From: Georgenia wutianyii | GTDB lineage: Bacteria > Actinomycetota > Actinomycetes > Actinomycetales > Actinomycetaceae | Assembly (NCBI RefSeq): GCF_006349365.1 | Contig: NZ_CP040899.1 | Location: forward strand, 2,170,001 to 2,234,000 | DNA: 64,000 nucleotides | Reading direction: 5' to 3' | Shown here: positions 10,476 to 19,390 of the stretch, in pieces | Layout: the number at the start of each line of letters is the position of its first letter | Position numbering within the stretch: position 1 is the stretch's first letter | The notes under the pieces: model-generated | Database searches by the model: none | Told to the model about the DNA's origin: nothing | The model's input: only the letters and a program-made list of their open reading frames with translations | Translations under genes and position numbers: made by a program

Positions 10476-10911
10476 CTGCCGCTCTCGTACGGGTTGCGGC
10501 TCTCGGCCGGGAGCCGCGGATTGGGCTTGCTCGTACTCGGTGGGCGTGAGGTCGCCGAAGCCACTGTGCAAGCGGGCGTCGTTGTACCACTCGACCCATC
10601 CGGCGGTGGCGAACTCGACCTCGGCGATCGTCTCGAACGGCCCGGAGTGGAAGACCACGGTGCGCACGCACTCGGTCTTGAAAAGCCCGATGACGCACTC
10701 CATCAGGGCGTTGTCGTACGCGTAACCGACGCTGGCGACCGAGGGCTTGATGCCCTCCAGGGCCAGGTGCTCGGTGAAGCGCACGCTCGTATCTTGCGAG
10801 CCCGCATCGGAGTGCACGACGAGCTCCCCGGCGGTGGCGCGGTCGCCGTCGCGTTCGCGCTACCAGCAGCGCCATGCGCAGCAGCAGGACCATCAGGGCT
10901 GGCCCTCTCAC
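10458..10911 (-). pseudogene. Truncated IS3-family transposase remnant (C-terminal integrase part)
   Basis: The minus strand encodes the end of an IS3 OrfB: HSDAGSQDTSVRF, YAYDNALMECVIGLFKTE with the catalytic Glu, and WVEWYNDARLHSGFGDLTP. The coding part ends in REPQPV, just before an IS-end-like sequence. Upstream, the frame meets a stop codon near 10861 and the homology ends where the stop codon of the serine hydrolase gene begins (10912), so the 5' two thirds of the element are lost. It sits head to tail with a second, different IS3 remnant, which suggests that one element landed in the other before both decayed. Confidence 0.85.
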
Positions 10912-12483
10912 CTACTGCTCGGTCGCCTCCACCGCCGCCCGCACAACTTCCTGCCACACCGCCGTGATGCTCCCCGGCCCTCGGTCCGGGTGCAGCCGGT
11001 TGGTCAGCAATACGACCACCAGCTCCCGCTCCGGGTCGAAGAGGAACTCCGTCCCGGTGAACCCGTTGTGCCCGTACCCGCCGGTCAGGCCGGCGAAGGA
11101 CAGCCGGTCGGACCAGAACCCCAGCACCTGCCCGCCGTCGTATTGCGGCGCGAGGAACTGGGCCAGCGTGGTCTCGGAGACCAGCCGGGCATCGCCATAG
11201 CCGCCGCCGTTCACCAGCGTCTGCCCGTAGATCGCCAGGTCCCGCGCCGTCGAGAACAGACCCGCGTGCCCGGCCACGCCCTCCCAGCCGTACCAGGCGT
11301 TCCCGTCGTTGACCTCCCCCACCAGCGTGTAGTCCCGCCAGTCCGTGAACTCCGCCGGTGAGAGGTCCCCGACGATCGGGTACGGGCTGCCCGTCTCGAT
11401 CATCGTGTACTCGTAGGAGTTGCCCAGCGACGTCGCGGCGATCCGGTCACGCAGTCCCGCCTCGGGCAGGAACGATGTGTCGGTCATCCCGAGCGGCTCG
11501 TGGACGTGCTCGCGCACGTACTCGTGCAGCGGCTGCCCGCTGACCCGCTCGACGATGACGCCGAGCAGCATGAACCCGATGTCGGAGTACCGCCGCTGGC
11601 TGCCGGTCTCGTAGCGCAGGTCAAGGTCGGTGAGGAACTCGAGCACCTCCTCCTGGTTGCGCCCGTGCAGGTACGTCGGCTGCCACTCCCACAGGCCGGA
11701 CCGGTGGGTGATGAGCTGGCGGACGGTGATCGCACCCTTCTCGTCGCCGAACTCGGGCAGGTGCTCGTCCAGCCGTGAGTCCAGGTCGAGTCGGCCCTCG
11801 TCGACGAGCCGCATGACGGCCGCCGTCGTCGCCTCCACCTTGGTGATCGAGGCCATGTCGAAGATCGTGTCCACGGTCGCGGGCCGCGGCTCGGCCAGCA
11901 GGTCAGCGCCGTCGTGCGTCTGCGCGTCCCCGAACGCCTTCTCGTAGACCACCTGCCCCCGGTGCGCCACGAGCGCGACCGCTCCGGTGTACCGGTCGGT
12001 GTCCTCCACCCCGAGCCGGCTCTCCACCGCCGCGTCGATCCGGGCGAGCACCGCCGGGTCCACCCCCACGTCCGCAGGATCGACGTCGACGAGCTCGGGG
12101 AAGTCGACGCTCACGTACGCCTCCCCGCGCACCAGCCGCACCTCCACCGTGTTCTCCCCCGCCTCGACCAGCTCCGAGACATCGACGACGACGTCCCTCC
12201 CGCGGGCGAGCGCGGCCGCCGCCCCCGGCACCACCTCGCCGTTGACGCGCACCTGGCCAGCCGCCCGGCCCTCGGCCGTCACCCGCAGCGTCGCGTGGCC
12301 GTGCGGGGAGTAGAACATCGCGCTCTGCTCGTCCTTCTCCTGCGGCTCCGCGGACAGGTCGAGCACCACCTGCCCCTCGGGCGGCGCGTCGGCCTCAGCC
12401 ACCGCAGGCACCCCTGCCGCTACGAGTACCTGCACGGCGAGCAGCGCCACCGCGGCCCGGACCGTCGTCGTCCTCAGCTCCAT
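10912..12483 (-). CDS. Secreted serine hydrolase, beta-lactamase/AmiE-like family
   Basis: Protein of about 523 residues. I chose ATG 12483 because GAGGGGG lies 5 bases before it; a TTG 18 bases upstream is also open. An N-terminal signal peptide ends near AVAEADA. A beta-sandwich-like region follows to about 135, then a class C beta-lactamase/PBP4-type fold with SxxK (MASITK, Ser212/Lys215), a YSD motif in QRRYSDIGF, and GHNGFTG in place of the KTG box. Such enzymes act on D-amino acid or amide bonds. It is the last gene of an operon with AnmK and a peptide importer, the company kept by B. subtilis AmiE (YbbE), which removes peptides from MurNAc. I infer trimming of peptidoglycan fragments outside the membrane. 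A plain esterase or D-peptidase is possible. Confidence 0.8.
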   Translation of the reverse strand: MELRTTTVRAAVALLAVQVLVAAGVPAVAEADAPPEGQVVLDLSAEPQEKDEQSAMFYSPHGHATLRVTAEGRAAGQVRVNGEVVPGAAAALARGRDVVVDVSELVEAGENTVEVRLVRGEAYVSVDFPELVDVDPADVGVDPAVLARIDAAVESRLGVEDTDRYTGAVALVAHRGQVVYEKAFGDAQTHDGADLLAEPRPATVDTIFDMASITKVEATTAAVMRLVDEGRLDLDSRLDEHLPEFGDEKGAITVRQLITHRSGLWEWQPTYLHGRNQEEVLEFLTDLDLRYETGSQRRYSDIGFMLLGVIVERVSGQPLHEYVREHVHEPLGMTDTSFLPEAGLRDRIAATSLGNSYEYTMIETGSPYPIVGDLSPAEFTDWRDYTLVGEVNDGNAWYGWEGVAGHAGLFSTARDLAIYGQTLVNGGGYGDARLVSETTLAQFLAPQYDGGQVLGFWSDRLSFAGLTGGYGHNGFTGTEFLFDPERELVVVLLTNRLHPDRGPGSITAVWQEVVRAAVEATEQ

Positions 12484-12525
12484 CGCGTCCCCCTCGCTCA
12501 AGGCAGCCGCCGGTCGGCGGCGCCG

Positions 12526-13527
12526 TCATCTCAACGCGCCGGCTCTCAGCACCAGCGGCATCCGCCCGCCCTCGCGCTGCGCCACGTGGCACGCCACCGG
12601 GTGCGGCGTCCCCGCGTCGGTCAGCGGCGGCACCTGCGCCACGCACACCTCCTCGCGCAGCGGGCAACGCGGGTGGAACGTGCAGCCGCTCGGCGGGTCG
12701 GCCGGGTTGGGCACCTCCCCCACCACGGTCGCGGAGATCGGCTGCGCGACGCTCGGGTCCGGCACCGGCACCGCGCCGCGCAGGCCGTGGGTGTAGGGGT
12801 GGAGCGGCTCGTCCAGCACCGGCTTCCACGGCCCGATCTCCACCACCTTGCCCAGGTACATGACGCCGACGTCGTCGCTGATCTGCCGCACCATCGCGAC
12901 GTCGTGGCTGATGAACACGTAGGACAGGTCGAGCTCGTCGCGCAGCCGCACGAGCAGGTTCATCACCTCCGCCCGCACCGACACGTCGAGCGCGGAGACC
13001 GGCTCGTCGAGCAGCACAATCTGCGGCTCCACCGCGAGCGCCCGCGCGATTCCCACCCGCTGCCGCTGCCCGCCGGACATCTGGTGCGGGTAGCGCTCGG
13101 CGAACACGTCGCTCAGCCCCACCATGTCGAGCAGCTCCCGTACCCGCCGCTGCCGGTTGCGGGACGTGCCGATGCGGTGCACCTCGAGCACCTCGGTGAG
13201 CGTCTGCCCCACGGTGCGGCGCGGGTTGAGCGAGCCGTTCGGGTCCTGGAAGACCATCTGGATCCGCCGCCGCTGCTCCCGCAGGGCGGCGCCGCGCAGC
13301 ACGGTGAGGTCGGTGCCGTCGAGCAGCACCTGCCCCGACGTCGGGTCCTCGAGCCGCACGAGCAGCTTGGCCAGCGTCGACTTCCCGCACCCGGACTCTC
13401 CGACGATCCCCAGCGTCCGCCCCGGCCGCAGGGTGAGGGACACGCCGTCGAGCGCGTGGACGACGGCGCCCGGGTCACGTGAGCCACGGACCGGGTAGTG
13501 CTTGACGAGGTCGACCGCTTCGAGCAT
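12526..13527 (-). CDS. Oligopeptide ABC transporter ATPase (OppF/DppF type)
   Basis: Protein of 333 residues. Walker A is GESGCGKST, the signature is MSGGQRQRVGIARAL, and Walker B is IVLLDEPVSALD with H-loop FISHD. The C-terminal oligopeptide/dipeptide domain has the Cys-rich end CTFHPRCPLREEVC typical of the OppF/DppF family, which can bind an Fe-S cluster. I chose ATG 13527 because it shares one base with the stop of the preceding ATPase gene (TGATG). It supplies ATP hydrolysis for import together with the other ATPase, two permeases and the binding protein of the same operon. Confidence 0.93.
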   Translation of the reverse strand: MLEAVDLVKHYPVRGSRDPGAVVHALDGVSLTLRPGRTLGIVGESGCGKSTLAKLLVRLEDPTSGQVLLDGTDLTVLRGAALREQRRRIQMVFQDPNGSLNPRRTVGQTLTEVLEVHRIGTSRNRQRRVRELLDMVGLSDVFAERYPHQMSGGQRQRVGIARALAVEPQIVLLDEPVSALDVSVRAEVMNLLVRLRDELDLSYVFISHDVAMVRQISDDVGVMYLGKVVEIGPWKPVLDEPLHPYTHGLRGAVPVPDPSVAQPISATVVGEVPNPADPPSGCTFHPRCPLREEVCVAQVPPLTDAGTPHPVACHVAQREGGRMPLVLRAGALR

Positions 13528-14498
13528 CAGGTCCACTCCTCCGGGGGCACCCAGCAGCGAGTGAGGCTGTCCCCGCGCCGGATGAGCGGCGGTTCCTCCA
13601 GGCACACGTCGCGCGCCTGCGGGCAGCGCGGGCGGAACGGGCAGCCCTCGATGCGGTCCGTGGGCAGCGCCGGCCGGCCGGGGATCTGCGCGAGGGCGGG
13701 GCGCTCGTCGTCGGCGGGGTTGGGCAGGGAGGCGAGGAGCCGCTCGGTGTAGGGGTGCTGCGGGGCGGCGAACAGCCGCTCCACCGGCGCGTCCTCCACC
13801 ACCCGCCCCGCGTACATGACGACGACGCGCTGCACGAGCCGCGCGACCACGCCGAGGTCGTGGGTCACCCAGATCGTCATCATCCCCAGCTCGGCCTGCA
13901 GCTCGGCGACGAGCGCGAGGATCTGCTGCTGGATGGTGACGTCGAGCGCCGTCGTCGGCTCGTCGGCGATGAGCAGGGTGGGCCGCAGCGCGAGCGCCAT
14001 CGCGATGACGACGCGCTGGCGCATCCCGCCGGAGAACTCGTGCGGGTAGGCACGCACGGTGCGCGCCGGGTCCGGGATGCCGACCCGGGCGAAGAGCTCG
14101 ACGCAGCGTTCGCGCGCCTGCGCCTTGGGCACCCCGTGCGCGCGCAACGCCTCGACCACCTGGTCCCCCACCCGCATGAGCGGGTTGAGGGAGGTCATCG
14201 GGTCCTGGTAGACCATGGCGATCTCGCGGCCGCGCAGGTCGCGGATCTCCTCCTCGCGCAGGCCGGCGAGGTCGCGGCCCTGGAAGGTCACGCTGCCGCC
14301 GCTGATCTCCAGCGGCCGGGACAGCAGCCGCATGAGCGCGAGCATGGTGAGCGACTTGCCGGAGCCGCTCTCCCCCACGACGCCGACGATCTCCCCCCGC
14401 CGCAGCTGCAGGTCGACGCCGTGGACGATCTCGACGTCGTCCCGCCCGCGGGCGCTCACCCGCAGGCCCTGCACGTCGAGCGGCACGTCAGCGGTCAT
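13527..14498 (-). CDS. Oligopeptide ABC transporter ATPase (OppD/DppD type)
   Basis: Protein of 323 residues starting at ATG 14498 ([12 protein letters not shown]), 11 bases inside the end of anmK. Walker A is GESGSGKS, the signature [15 protein letters not shown], Walker [14 protein letters not shown]-loop VTHD. The C-terminal [14 protein letters not shown] motif matches OppD/DppD. It pairs with the downstream OppF-type ATPase as a heterodimer on the cytoplasmic face of the transporter. The nested overlap with anmK indicates coupled translation. Confidence 0.93.
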   Translation of the reverse strand: MTADVPLDVQGLRVSARGRDDVEIVHGVDLQLRRGEIVGVVGESGSGKSLTMLALMRLLSRPLEISGGSVTFQGRDLAGLREEEIRDLRGREIAMVYQDPMTSLNPLMRVGDQVVEALRAHGVPKAQARERCVELFARVGIPDPARTVRAYPHEFSGGMRQRVVIAMALALRPTLLIADEPTTALDVTIQQQILALVAELQAELGMMTIWVTHDLGVVARLVQRVVVMYAGRVVEDAPVERLFAAPQHPYTERLLASLPNPADDERPALAQIPGRPALPTDRIEGCPFRPRCPQARDVCLEEPPLIRRGDSLTRCWVPPEEWT

Positions 14499-15828
14499 GG
14501 CCGCCTCGCCGCACGTGCGCGCTCCAGTTCTCGCCCGAGGGTGGCGAGTCCACCGCCCCGCTCTCGCCCGGGCGGGCGGTGCCCTCCACCCCTCTGCCGC
14601 CGAGCGCTGGATCCTGCACACCCTCGTCACCGTGCGCGATCCAGCTCTCGGCGGAAGGGGTGTGGGTGATGAGGCGGAGGGTTCGGAGGGCCACCGCGGC
14701 GGGCTCGGGCAGGCGCAAGGGGCCGGCGCCCGGGGTGATGCTGCCGAGGATCCGGGCTCCGCGCGCGCCGGTCGCGGACGGCACGGTGGCGGGCAGGCCG
14801 TGGGCGGTGCACCAGCCGAACAGGGCGAAGGCGATGGCCTCCTTCGCGTCGGGCGGCACGCCGATCGTGTCGGTCGTGGCGACCTCGACGCCGGGCAGCT
14901 CCTCCGCGAGCATCCGCAGCATCGTCGGGTTGGCGGCCCCGCCCCCGGACGCGAGCACGCGGGTGACGCCGTGGCCGCGCAGCCGGTCCGCCACCGTCCG
15001 CGCCGTGAGCGCGGTGAGTGTGGCGAGCAGGTCCGGGGTGCTGACCTCGCGGCCGTGCTCCTCCAGCGCTGCCCGCAGGTAGCCGGCGTGGAAGAGCTCC
15101 TTGCCGGTGCTCTTCGGCGCCGGCTGGGCGTAGTAGTCCTCGCGCAGCAGCAGCGCGAGCAGGTCGGTGTCCACCGTGCCAGTCGCGGCGATCGCGCCGT
15201 CGACGTCGTACCCGGCCGGGTGGGCGTCGCGGTCGAGCACGGCGACGTCGAGCAGCGCGTTGGCCGGCCCGGTGTCGTAGGCCAGCACATCGTGTCCGAC
15301 GACGGTTATGTTCGCGATCCCGCCGAGGTTGAGCAGCGCCGTGGTCCCGGGACCACCGGCGACGACGAGCGCGTCGAGGTACGACACGAGCGGCGCGCCG
15401 TGGCCGCCGGCCGCGACGTCCCGCGCCCGCACGTCCGCCACGACGGGCACGCCGGTGGCCTCGGCGATCCACGCCGGCTGCCCGAGCTGCAGCGTCCCGA
15501 GCGCCCGCCCGCCCTCCACCCAGTGGTAGACGGTCTGCCCGTGGGAGCAGATGAGGTCCACCGGCCCGGCCGCCGCGATCGCCTGCGAAGCTGCGGCGGC
15601 GAAGGCCTGCCCGATGAGCGTGTCGAGCTCGCACACCTCCGCGAGCGTCGTCCCGGCGGGGGGCAGCGCGGCGAGCAGCCGGGCCCGCAGCCCGGGCTCG
15701 TACGGCACGCTCCCCGTGTGGCGGACGGTGCCGACGAGCGCCGTCCCGTCGTCGTCGACGTCGAGCTCGACGACGGCGGTGTCGATGCCGTCGTGGGAGG
15801 TGCCGGAGATCATGCCGAGGACTCTCAT
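14488..15828 (-). CDS. anmK: Anhydro-N-acetylmuramic acid kinase
   Basis: Protein of 446 residues. AnmK opens 1,6-anhydro-MurNAc and phosphorylates it to MurNAc-6-phosphate during cell-wall recycling. Family motifs are [12 protein letters not shown] at the N-terminus (ATP site), [25 protein letters not shown] with the likely catalytic Asp, and [12 protein letters not shown]. The natural end of the fold is near [10 protein letters not shown]; about 80 more residues follow, partly encoded by a DNA hairpin and a repeated segment (SAESWIAH, then SGENWSAH). ATG 15828 overlaps the stop of the permease gene upstream (ATGA). Being inside a peptide-importer operon suggests that the imported substrates are muropeptides. 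Confidence 0.92.
   Translation of the reverse strand: MRVLGMISGTSHDGIDTAVVELDVDDDGTALVGTVRHTGSVPYEPGLRARLLAALPPAGTTLAEVCELDTLIGQAFAAAASQAIAAAGPVDLICSHGQTVYHWVEGGRALGTLQLGQPAWIAEATGVPVVADVRARDVAAGGHGAPLVSYLDALVVAGGPGTTALLNLGGIANITVVGHDVLAYDTGPANALLDVAVLDRDAHPAGYDVDGAIAATGTVDTDLLALLLREDYYAQPAPKSTGKELFHAGYLRAALEEHGREVSTPDLLATLTALTARTVADRLRGHGVTRVLASGGGAANPTMLRMLAEELPGVEVATTDTIGVPPDAKEAIAFALFGWCTAHGLPATVPSATGARGARILGSITPGAGPLRLPEPAAVALRTLRLITHTPSAESWIAHGDEGVQDPALGGRGVEGTARPGESGAVDSPPSGENWSAHVRRGGHDR
14597..14654. repeat. Long imperfect palindrome within the 3' end of anmK
   Basis: Arms CCGCCGAGCGCTGGATC (14597-14613) and GATCCAGCTCTCGGCGG (14638-14654) pair at 16 of 17 positions, and GCAC/GTGC inside them extends the stem. 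A related half-site (minus strand GGCGAGAACTGGAGCGCGCAC) lies near 14510-14540. The element lies in the non-conserved C-terminal extension of AnmK, as if a mobile palindromic repeat had been captured by the reading frame. Confidence 0.7.
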
Positions 15829-16703
15829 CGGTTCCCTTCCTTGGGGTCGAGGGCGTCGCGCAGGCCGTCGCCGAGGAGGTTGAGGCCGACGACGAGGAGC
15901 ACGATGACGGCGCCCGGCGCGGCCATCGTCCACCACGCCGTCGTCACCAGGGAGCGGGCCTCGAGGACCATCGACCCGAGCGACGGCGTCGGCGGCGGGG
16001 TGCCGAGCCCGAGGAAGCTGAGCGAGGCCTCGGTGAGCACGGCCCAGGACAGCGAGAGCGTCACCTGGACGATGACGATCGCGGTGATGCTCGGCAGCAC
16101 GTGCCGCAGCAGGATCCGCCACGTCGGGAAGCCGAGCACGGTGCCCGCCTTGACGAACTCCGCCTCGCGCAGCGAGAGCACCGGCCCGCGGGTGACGCGC
16201 ACGAAGATCGGGGTGTAGACGATGGCGATCGCGACGGCGATGGTGAGCCAGCTGCGGGAGACCGCGGCGGCGAGCGCGAGCGCGAGGAGCAGCGGCGGGA
16301 AGGCGAAGAGCACGTTCGTCATCCCGAGGATCGCCCGGCCCGACCACCCGCCGAAGTAGCCGGCTACCAGTCCCGCCGTCGTCCCCACGAGGGTGGCGAG
16401 CGCGACGGCGACGACGGCGATGCGCAGCGAGTTCGCGGCCCCGGCGGCGGCGCGGGCGAAGACGTCACGGCCGAACTGGTCGGTGCCGAACCAGTGCGCG
16501 GCGGACGGCCCCTGCATCCGCACGGCCGGGTCCTGCGCGACGGGGTCGCCGAGCATGCCGAGGGTGGCGGCGAGCGCGACGCCGACGACGAGCACGGTGA
16601 GGAACGCGCCGACCAGCCCGTTGCGGCTGGCGAGAACGCGCCGCACCGCGGCGCCGAGGCGGCGGCTGCGGACGGGGACGTCGGCGGTGATCTCGGCGGT
16701 CAT
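15825..16703 (-). CDS. Peptide ABC transporter permease (DppC/OppC type)
   Basis: Protein of 292 residues. After a cytoplasmic N-terminus and a first membrane segment ([18 protein letters not shown]) comes the OppC-type N-terminal sequence ending [20 protein letters not shown], then the five-helix permease core with the EAA-loop region ([25 protein letters not shown]). It forms the membrane channel with the DppB-type permease. ATG 16703 overlaps the stop of that gene by four bases (ATGA), and its own stop overlaps the anmK start in the same way. Confidence 0.93.
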   Translation of the reverse strand: MTAEITADVPVRSRRLGAAVRRVLASRNGLVGAFLTVLVVGVALAATLGMLGDPVAQDPAVRMQGPSAAHWFGTDQFGRDVFARAAAGAANSLRIAVVAVALATLVGTTAGLVAGYFGGWSGRAILGMTNVLFAFPPLLLALALAAAVSRSWLTIAVAIAIVYTPIFVRVTRGPVLSLREAEFVKAGTVLGFPTWRILLRHVLPSITAIVIVQVTLSLSWAVLTEASLSFLGLGTPPPTPSLGSMVLEARSLVTTAWWTMAAPGAVIVLLVVGLNLLGDGLRDALDPKEGNR

Positions 16704-17668
16704 GTCTGCCTCACCCGGGGGTCGACGACGCGGTAGAGCATGTCGGTGAGGAGGTTGACGAGCACGAAGGACAGCGCGATGACCAGCACCGTGCTCTGCA
16801 CCAGGGCGAACTCCTGCTGGTGCATGCCGGTGAGGACCTGGCGCCCGATGCCCGGCACGGAGAAGACCTGCTCGACGACGACCGCCCCGCCGAGCAGGTA
16901 GCCGAACTGGATGCCGGTCATCGTGAGGATGGGGACGGTCGCGTTGCGCAGCACATGGCGCAGCTGGACTACGCGCGGTCGCACGCCCTTGCCGCGGGCA
17001 GTGCGGACGAAGTCCTGGGTCTGGACCTCGAGGATCGCCGAGCGGGCGGTGCGCATGATCGGCGCGGCGAGCCCGAAGCCGAGCACGAGCGCGGGCATGA
17101 GCATCTGCTGCAGGTTGAGCCACGGGTCGCTCGCGAGGGTGGCGAAGCGCTCGGCGTTGGGGTTGTAGCCGAGGAACCGGGCCGACGTCGCGAGCAGCAC
17201 GGAGGCGAGGAGGAAGGCGGGGATCGACAGGCCGGCGAGGCCGACGAGCTGGCCGCTCGCGTCACGCACCGAGTTCGGCTTGGAGGCGGACCAGATCGCC
17301 AGCGGGACCCCGATCGCGATCCCGAGGATCGTGGAGATGACCGCGAGCTCGATCGTCACCGGCAGCGCCGCCGCCGTCATCTCCAGCACCGACTGGCCCG
17401 TCCGGGTCGACACGCCGAGGTTCCCGGTGAGGACGTTGCCGAGCCAGGTGAAGAACTGGACGACGAGCGGCTGGTCGAGCCCGTAGTACGCCTCCAGCGC
17501 CTCCCGCTGCGCGGGGGTGAGCGCCGCGGCCTCGGTGCCGAGGGAGGCGGTGATCTGGTCCCCCGGCAGCGCCCGCATCATGATGAAGACGAGGACGGCG
17601 ACGCCGAGCAGCGTGCCCAGGGCCTCGAGGACCCGGCGCAGGACGGGGTGACGGACGACGACGCGCAT
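16700..17668 (-). CDS. Peptide ABC transporter permease (DppB/OppB type)
   Basis: Protein of 322 residues beginning MRVVVRHPVLRRVLEALGTL at ATG 17668. The first helix is followed by the large extracellular region normal for DppB (RALPGDQITASLG, PAQREALEAYYGLDQPLVVQF), then five further helices and the EAA-type loop (TQDFVRTARGKGVRPRVVQLRHVLRN). It lies 8 bases after the binding-protein gene and overlaps dppC-like by four bases. It is an integral subunit of the operon's importer. Confidence 0.93.
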   Translation of the reverse strand: MRVVVRHPVLRRVLEALGTLLGVAVLVFIMMRALPGDQITASLGTEAAALTPAQREALEAYYGLDQPLVVQFFTWLGNVLTGNLGVSTRTGQSVLEMTAAALPVTIELAVISTILGIAIGVPLAIWSASKPNSVRDASGQLVGLAGLSIPAFLLASVLLATSARFLGYNPNAERFATLASDPWLNLQQMLMPALVLGFGLAAPIMRTARSAILEVQTQDFVRTARGKGVRPRVVQLRHVLRNATVPILTMTGIQFGYLLGGAVVVEQVFSVPGIGRQVLTGMHQQEFALVQSTVLVIALSFVLVNLLTDMLYRVVDPRVRQT

Positions 17669-17676
17669 GCCGGCGG

Positions 17677-19218
17677 TCAGCCGAGGGTGGTCTCGCGCAG
17701 GCTCTGCAGCGACCCGTTCGCCATCGGGACGAAGCCCTCGACGCCGGACTGGGTGGCGGTGAAGCCGTAGGAGCTGAAGAGCCAGACCCACGCGGCGTTG
17801 TCCTCGAGCTCGCGGGACACCTCGTCGTAGATCGCGCGGCGCTCCTCCGGGTCGGCGGTCTGCCGGCCCCGGGCGAAGAGCTCGTCGAGGGTGTCGGAGC
17901 TGTACCCGGCCACCTGGTTGAGGTTGCCCGTCGAGGGGAAGTAGCGCCCGTACATGCCCTCGGGGTCGGGCCGCCCGCCGTTGAGGGCGACGGCGGCGGT
18001 GAAGTCCGCGGCCACCCACCGGTCGACGTAGGCGCCGATCTCGAGGACCTCGAGGTTGACGGTGATGCCGGCCTCGGCGAGCTGGGCCTGGATGTTCTGC
18101 GCCTCGTTGACCGAGGTGGCGTACTCGCCCTGGGAGACGATGACGTCGAGCTCGAGGCCGTCGGGGTAGCCGGCCTCGGCGAGGTACGCGCGAGCCTGGT
18201 CGTAGTCCCGCTCGGGGCAGGGGCGGGCGTCCGGGTCGGAGAGGTAGGCCGGGGACGTGATCGGTCCGACGACCTCGCCGGCGCCCTGCGCGGCGGTGTC
18301 GAGGACCTCCTGCCGGTCGATCGCGCACTGGATCGCCAGGCGCACGTTGACGTCGTCGAGCGGCGCCTGCCGGGCGTTGAGCTGGAGCGCGTGGTAGGCG
18401 AGCTGCGGCGTCTCGGTGATCTCGACGCTGCCGCTCTCGGCGCTCTGGGCGACGAGCGGGTCGTCGAAGACGGCGAGGTGGACGTTGCCGGACTGCAGCG
18501 CCGAGACGATCGACGTCTCGTCGGGGATGACGCGGAACTCGACGGCGTCGATCTCGGGCGCGCCGCCCCAGTAGTCGGCGAACGACGTCACGGTGAGTGA
18601 CTGGTTCGGGACGCGCTCGCCGAGCTCGAAGGGCCCGGTGCCGTTGGCGGCGGTGGTGAGCGTCTCCTCGGTGTCCTCCGAGGAGAGGATCGCGAGGTTG
18701 ACGCTCGCCAGGCCGGCGAGGACCGAGGAGTCCGGCGCGGACAGGGTGAGGACGACCGTGCGGGCGTCGGGCGCCTCGACGGACTCGACGGAGCCGAGGG
18801 TCGCGGCGGCGACGGCGGCGGTCTCCTCGGCCATGACCGACTCAAGGGAGTGGACGACGTCGGCGGAGTCGAGCTCCGAGCCGTCGTGGAAGGTCACGCC
18901 CTCACGGAGCGTGAACGTCATGGTGAGGCCGTCCTCGGAGACCTCCCACTCCTCGGCGAGGCCGGGGACCACCTCGAGGTCGGCGTCGAGCTCGGTGAGC
19001 GTGCCGTAGAGGTTGGTGAGGACGTCGATGGCCTGGAACTGGGTGGCCTTCCACGGGAAGAGGGTGTCCGGGTCGGAGGTGACGCCGACGACGAGGGTCT
19101 CGCCCCCGCCGTCGCCGGTCGACCCGCCGTCGTCGCTTCCACCGGAGCAGGCGGCGAGCGCGAGACCCACCGCTGCGAGCACCGCCGCAGCCCGGACCGG
19201 TGACCTGTGGACCTTCAT
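17677..19218 (-). CDS. Peptide-type ABC transporter substrate-binding lipoprotein (SBP_bac_5 family)
   Basis: Protein of 513 residues. I chose ATG 19218 because GGGGAGG precedes it and it gives a proper lipoprotein signal: MKVHRSPVRA, a hydrophobic stretch, then LALAAC, with Cys acylated after cleavage. A Gly/Asp/Ser-rich linker leads to the two-lobed cluster C binding fold (ADLEVVPGLAEEWEVSEDGLTMTFTLREGVTFHDG is characteristic). It is the first gene of the minus-strand operon and catches substrate at the outer membrane face. With AnmK and a secreted amidase-like protein in the operon, muropeptides or cell-wall peptides are the likely ligand; this is inference, since the fold also binds ordinary oligopeptides. 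Confidence 0.9.
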   Translation of the reverse strand: MKVHRSPVRAAAVLAAVGLALAACSGGSDDGGSTGDGGGETLVVGVTSDPDTLFPWKATQFQAIDVLTNLYGTLTELDADLEVVPGLAEEWEVSEDGLTMTFTLREGVTFHDGSELDSADVVHSLESVMAEETAAVAAATLGSVESVEAPDARTVVLTLSAPDSSVLAGLASVNLAILSSEDTEETLTTAANGTGPFELGERVPNQSLTVTSFADYWGGAPEIDAVEFRVIPDETSIVSALQSGNVHLAVFDDPLVAQSAESGSVEITETPQLAYHALQLNARQAPLDDVNVRLAIQCAIDRQEVLDTAAQGAGEVVGPITSPAYLSDPDARPCPERDYDQARAYLAEAGYPDGLELDVIVSQGEYATSVNEAQNIQAQLAEAGITVNLEVLEIGAYVDRWVAADFTAAVALNGGRPDPEGMYGRYFPSTGNLNQVAGYSSDTLDELFARGRQTADPEERRAIYDEVSRELEDNAAWVWLFSSYGFTATQSGVEGFVPMANGSLQSLRETTLG

Positions 19219-19390
19219 GCTGACCTCCCCGTCAGGCGGCTCCGACGCCGCTCGCACGCCTCCCGGCCTGGCCGGGACCAGGTGCCACTGTCCCGCGACC
19301 ACCCAGGTGCGTCAAGTTCTTCCGCCTCTCATTCTTCGGCGAAACTCATTTGTCCGCGCTCCTGCTCCAGCGCGGGGGGACCATGGGGCG
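19219..19390. promoter_or_regulatory. Divergent promoter region, muropeptide operon and efflux pump
   Basis: Start-to-start gap between the minus-strand binding-protein gene and the plus-strand transporter. On the minus strand a TTGACG box (19310-19315) with 17-base spacing to GACAGT (19287-19292) is a weak candidate promoter for the operon. I see no clear operator. Confidence 0.35.

Noticed and set aside
9492..10911. Small plus-strand genes opposite the transposase remnants
   Set aside because: They are antisense to recognisable IS3 transposase sequence and have no ribosome-binding sites or motifs.
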